This document shows, in pieces, positions 63,510-64,000 of a DNA stretch of 64,000 bases. A program made the position numbers and the translations under genes. The first letter of the stretch is position 1. Each line of letters starts with the position of its first letter. The stretch comes from Cytauxzoon felis (lineage: Eukaryota > Apicomplexa > Aconoidasida > Piroplasmida > Theileriidae). The notes beneath the pieces were generated by a model. It was not told where the DNA came from, searched no databases, and saw nothing but the letters and a program-made list of their open reading frames with translations. Where the stretch lies: NCBI GenBank assembly GCA_020283715.1, contig JAIQCW010000130.1, positions 84,380-148,379 on the forward strand, written 5' to 3'.

Positions 63510-64000
63510 TGATAACATCATATATATCAGGCCATCTGGGGCCTATTTGCAGATAGAAGTGGAACAGACGTTAAGAAAGATGTACTTGATAAATTAGATA
63601 ACGTAGATAAGCTGCTACAAAAGGCTATAACCGCTCTTGGAACTGATCCATCTGCTCAAACTGAAAATATAAATAAACTTAACGAAGTTAAAACTAAAAT
63701 TGGTGAGGCTAGAGGGAAGGTTGAGGCAATAACTACGGGTGTAAATTTTAGAAATACCACTGACACTGCTTCTGGTAAAGGTAAAGCTGCTAAGGATGCT
63801 CTTGACACAGTTAATACAACAGCTGATACTCAACTTGCAAGTCCTATTAATTATGGAAGTAATAAACAAATTACAAAAGAACATATTACAACTCCTATAA
63901 ATGACGCTATAAACAAATTTACTAATGCTACAACTAATGGAGTTGGTAGTCATACAACTCCTAATACAACTTCTCCTCAACCACGATCTCTGGGAGTGGC
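63510..64000 (+). pseudogene. Antigen-like fragment running off the window
   Basis: An open frame without an obvious start (GLFADRSGTDVKKDVLDKLD, then LGTDPSAQTENINKLNEVKT, KAAKDALDTVNTTADTQLAS) continues to the window end and enters a cassette repeat at about 63980. Style matches 61795-62583 (Thr/Ala/Lys/Asn-rich helices). It could be an exon of the previous frame, a separate fragment or a gene continuing outside the window. Confidence 0.4.
63975..64000. repeat. Hairpin-cassette repeat cut by the window end
   Basis: The last bases carry ccacgatctctgggagtggc, the core cassette found at about 10 other places. The rest lies outside the window. Confidence 0.8.

Noticed and set aside
1..64000. 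tRNA and rRNA genes
   Set aside because: I searched by eye for T-loop strings and paired arms and found none convincing; a covariance-model search is needed to exclude tRNAs.

Overview
ORGANISM. The window is nuclear DNA of an apicomplexan parasite of the piroplasm group (Theileria/Cytauxzoon/Babesia lineage). It is very A+T-rich apart from short GC-rich repeats. Its genes carry many tiny GT-AG introns, mostly 35-50 nt and several of exactly 37 nt. It has eukaryotic housekeeping genes such as CCT5, SEC22, eIF3k, uS17 and eL39. It also has secreted proteins with domains resembling the FAINT/DUF529 domain that is typical of Theileria, and at the right end a Thr/Ala/Asn-rich antigen-like family that reminds me of the large family of the T. 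equi lineage. The species is not proven; the lineage call is inference.

LAYOUT. 0.5-6.3 kb: organellar-type bL9, a small secreted protein, a ZGRF1-like DUF2439 protein, the DNA polymerase epsilon B subunit (minus strand) and an unknown protein with repeat sequence in its reading frame. 6.4-13.9 kb: one giant minus-strand gene of unknown function with in-frame repeat blocks. 14-18.6 kb (minus): RAD51-paralog-like protein, a secreted FAINT-like protein and PP1 inhibitor 2. 18.9-31.9 kb: SEC22, CCT5, two small unknown genes, a RAD6-type E2, a PDE12-like endonuclease/phosphatase, a DEAD-box helicase and a TAPT1-family membrane protein. 32-42 kb: a Cys-rich multipass membrane protein, a low-complexity protein, eL39, FIS1 and a secreted-type DnaJ. 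42.4-45.4 kb: a tandem duplication of a secreted-protein gene. 45.6-60.5 kb: eIF3k, two putative organellar helical-repeat proteins, adenosine kinase, an RRM/KH-like protein, a Nas2/PSMD9 N-domain protein, uS17 and mL43. 60.8-64 kb: broken, less A+T-rich members of the antigen-like family.

THE UNUSUAL SYSTEM. About 22 loci, roughly one per 3 kb, carry a GC-rich repeat built from interchangeable 10-30 bp cassettes, most of which are mini-hairpins. Cassettes filling the same slot differ by paired changes in both halves of the stem. Two arms in inverted orientation flank either a short GC-rich core or an AT-rich core of about 240 bp (five copies), so complete elements look like non-autonomous inverted-repeat transposons. 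They lie between genes, inside introns that are otherwise about 40 nt (SEC22, PDE12-like, FIS1, PP1 inhibitor 2, TAPT1, the RAD51-like gene, both helical-repeat genes), and inside open reading frames without stop codons. No transposase is visible. Three other dispersed repeats accompany them: an AT-rich repeat of about 190 bp, a hairpin repeat of about 45 nt with a compensated stem, and a short GTTTTTTATCCC motif.

LIMITS. All calls come from reading the sequence. Exon boundaries are worked out where stated; multi-exon spans elsewhere are approximate. I recognised no rRNA, tRNA or CRISPR array.
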